From Clostridia bacterium (lineage in GTDB: Bacteria > Bacillota > Clostridia > DSM-8532): a stretch of 6,773 nucleotides of DNA. This document shows, piece by piece, positions 5,386 to 6,773 of the stretch. Position numbers and translations under genes: made by a program. Each line of letters begins with the position of its first letter. Position 1 is the stretch's first letter. The notes beneath the pieces are model-generated. The model saw nothing but the letters and a program-made list of their open reading frames with translations, had not been told where the DNA came from and searched no databases. The stretch lies in contig JAOABT010000479.1 of assembly GCA_026418215.1 (NCBI GenBank), positions 1 through 6,773 on the forward strand. Reading direction: 5' to 3'.

Positions 5386-6773
5386 GTGAGCATAAGCAGC
5401 AAGCCCCAAAACGCAGAATGGGCGGCCCTATGGGTGGCCCCATGGGCGGTCCTATGGGCCCTGTGCAGAAGGCAAAGGACTTCAAGGGCACCATCAATCG
5501 ATTATTAGCCTATGTCGCTCCCTATAAATTTTCCATCACCATCTCCATCATTGTCGCTATTGCAAGTACGATTTTCGGCATATACGGGCCTAAGCAATTA
5601 GGTAAGGCCATCACAAAGCTTTTTGAGGGCCTTCTGGGTAAAGTCAATGGAACGGGTGGCATCGACTTCAACGGCATTCGTGATATCCTGCTGTTCCTCC
5701 TTGGCCTCTATGTGGTCAGTGCATTGTGCTCCGTGGTTCAGGGCTTGATTCTCGCAGGAGTGGCTCAAAAAGTCACTTATAAGATGAGAAAGCAAATCGA
5801 CGAAAAGATTAACAAGCTACCCCTGAAATACTTTGACACAAGAACCCACGGCGAGGTGCTTTCCCGCGTTACCAACGACGTGGATACCGTAAGCCAAACC
5901 TTGAATCAGAGTATGTCCCAGATCGTTACCTCTGTGGTAACCATCATCGGCGTTCTGGTTATGATGTTCTCCATCAGCTGGCTGATGACGCTTGTTGCCC
6001 TGCTGATCATCCCGATGTCGACAATCTTCATCGGCATCGTTGTCAAGCGCTCCCAGAAGTATTTCAAGCAGCAGCAGGAATATCTGGGCCATGTCAACGG
6101 CCATGTTGAGGAAATGTTCAGCGGCCACATCATCATGAAGGCTTTCAATGGCGAAGAGCGCTCCATTAAGAAGTTTGAGGAACTGAACGACACCCTTTAC
6201 AATACAGCCTGGAAATCCCAGTTCCTCTCCGGTTTGATGATGCCCATCATCGGCTTTATCGGAAACATCGGTTATGTCATGGTTGCCCTTTTGGGCGGCT
6301 GGCTGGCTATCCAAAAGACCATTGCCGTAGGTGACATCCTTTCCTTCATCCAGTACGTCCGTCAGTTCACACAGCCCATGGGCCAGCTGGCTCAGATCTC
6401 CAACATCATTCAATCCACAGTTGCCGCTGCCGAGCGCGTCTTCGAGTTCATCAACGAAGAAGAAGAGGTTCCCGAGGCCGCAAATCCTGTGAAGCTCACC
6501 GATGTGAAGGGCCGTGTTGACTTTAAGAATGTCCCCTTTGGTTATAACCCCGACAAGATCATTATCAATGACTTTAACGCCAGCATTGCTCCCGGTCAGA
6601 AGGTCGCGATAGTGGGCCCCACAGGTGCAGGTAAAACCACCATGGTAAAGCTTCTGATGCGCTTCTATGATGTCAACAGCGGTAAAATCTTTGTCGATGG
6701 CTATGGGATTGACGCATTCACCCGCAACGACCTGCGCAAGATGTTTGGTATGGTGCTTCAGGATACATGGCTG
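5382..6773 (+). CDS. ABC exporter half-transporter B, partner subunit (TM288/BmrD-type; 3' end cut off)
   Basis: The frame runs 464 codons from ATG 5382 to the edge without a stop; roughly 150-170 residues are expected to be missing. It overlaps the previous gene by ATGA. The N-terminus is unusual: a basic stretch, then MGGPMGGPMGGPMGP (13-27) before a conserved-looking KAKDFKGT lead-in to the membrane domain. TM1 (50-70), TM2 (102-127), TM3 (181-199) and TM4 (202-222) are clear, TM5-TM6 fall about 280-330, and the TM1-TM2 loop is of ordinary length, so only the partner has the big insert. The ATPase domain starts near residue 378 with A-loop Tyr388 and Walker A GPTGAGKTT (412-420); Gln460 of the Q-loop is four residues from the edge. 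Signature, Walker B and H-loop are not visible. By analogy with TM288 they should be a consensus Walker B Glu and His and a possibly altered signature. It forms a membrane-bound drug exporter with subunit A. Confidence 0.93.
   Translation, partial: MSEHKQQAPKRRMGGPMGGPMGGPMGPVQKAKDFKGTINRLLAYVAPYKFSITISIIVAIASTIFGIYGPKQLGKAITKLFEGLLGKVNGTGGIDFNGIRDILLFLLGLYVVSALCSVVQGLILAGVAQKVTYKMRKQIDEKINKLPLKYFDTRTHGEVLSRVTNDVDTVSQTLNQSMSQIVTSVVTIIGVLVMMFSISWLMTLVALLIIPMSTIFIGIVVKRSQKYFKQQQEYLGHVNGHVEEMFSGHIIMKAFNGEERSIKKFEELNDTLYNTAWKSQFLSGLMMPIIGFIGNIGYVMVALLGGWLAIQKTIAVGDILSFIQYVRQFTQPMGQLAQISNIIQSTVAAAERVFEFINEEEEVPEAANPVKLTDVKGRVDFKNVPFGYNPDKIIINDFNASIAPGQKVAIVGPTGAGKTTMVKLLMRFYDVNSGKIFVDGYGIDAFTRNDLRKMFGMVLQDTWL
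5418..5462 (+). repeat. 12-bp tandem repeat encoding Met-Gly-Gly-Pro units
   Basis: Three copies of a 12-bp unit (ATGGGYGGYCCY) and a shortened fourth (ATGGGCCCT) encode MGGP, MGGP, MGGP and MGP near the N-terminus of the second transporter subunit. Copies differ only at third codon positions, which indicates either selection on the peptide or older duplication. Such a tract could change length by slipped-strand replication without shifting the frame. Confidence 0.85.

Noticed and set aside
5817..6413. A 198-codon open frame on the minus strand inside the second transporter gene
   Set aside because: It is antisense to a gene with clear transporter motifs, its product is rich in His, Asp and Asn in the manner of reverse-read membrane codons, and it has no RBS or family resemblance.

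Overview
The window looks like a chromosomal segment from a Gram-positive anaerobe of the class Clostridia. The reasons are protein similarity recognised by eye (a long clostridial-type ABC exporter half with an extracytoplasmic insert, and a Met-Gly-Pro-rich N-terminus on its partner), strong AGGAGG-type ribosome binding sites, moderate base composition and short intergenic gaps. No genus can be named from the sequence alone. There are no RNA genes, insertion sequences, CRISPR arrays or signs of a recent insertion.

Layout: (1) Positions 1-2130, minus strand, hold a UvrA-family protein that runs off the left edge. It has both ABC ATPase modules and the zinc-binding cysteine pairs, but the region that binds UvrB in classical UvrA has shrunk to about 30 residues, so it belongs to the short UvrA2/DrrC-like paralogs rather than the housekeeping repair subunit. 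(2) Positions 2131-2313 are a 183-bp gap with an unusual density of symmetric elements: a 14-bp perfect palindrome, a 10+10-bp inverted repeat and a 5+5-bp inverted repeat beside a TATAAT box. (3) Positions 2314-2955, minus strand, encode a TetR/AcrR-family repressor. (4) Positions 2956-3138 are the divergent control region, with a 24-bp near-perfect palindrome lying across a TTGACA-17-TAACAT promoter. (5) Positions 3139-5385 and 5382-6773, plus strand, are two ABC half-transporters that overlap by 4 bp (ATGA). The second is cut by the right edge. Together they read as a heterodimeric multidrug-type exporter of the TM287/288 (BmrCD/EfrCD) class.

How the parts may work together (inference): the TetR-type protein probably binds the palindrome between itself and the transporter operon and represses the exporter until a ligand, probably a substrate of the pump, releases it. 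The first transporter subunit carries the degenerate ATP site (Asp for the catalytic Glu, Gln for the switch His) and a roughly 170-residue extracytoplasmic insert. The second should carry the catalytically competent Walker B and His residues, which lie beyond the window. A UvrA2-like protein beside a regulated exporter resembles, in principle, the pairing of DrrC with the DrrAB exporter in anthracycline producers. The locus could therefore couple efflux of a DNA-binding compound with protection of DNA. Co-regulation of the uvrA-like gene with tetR is not proven, because a hairpin and a possible separate promoter lie between them.
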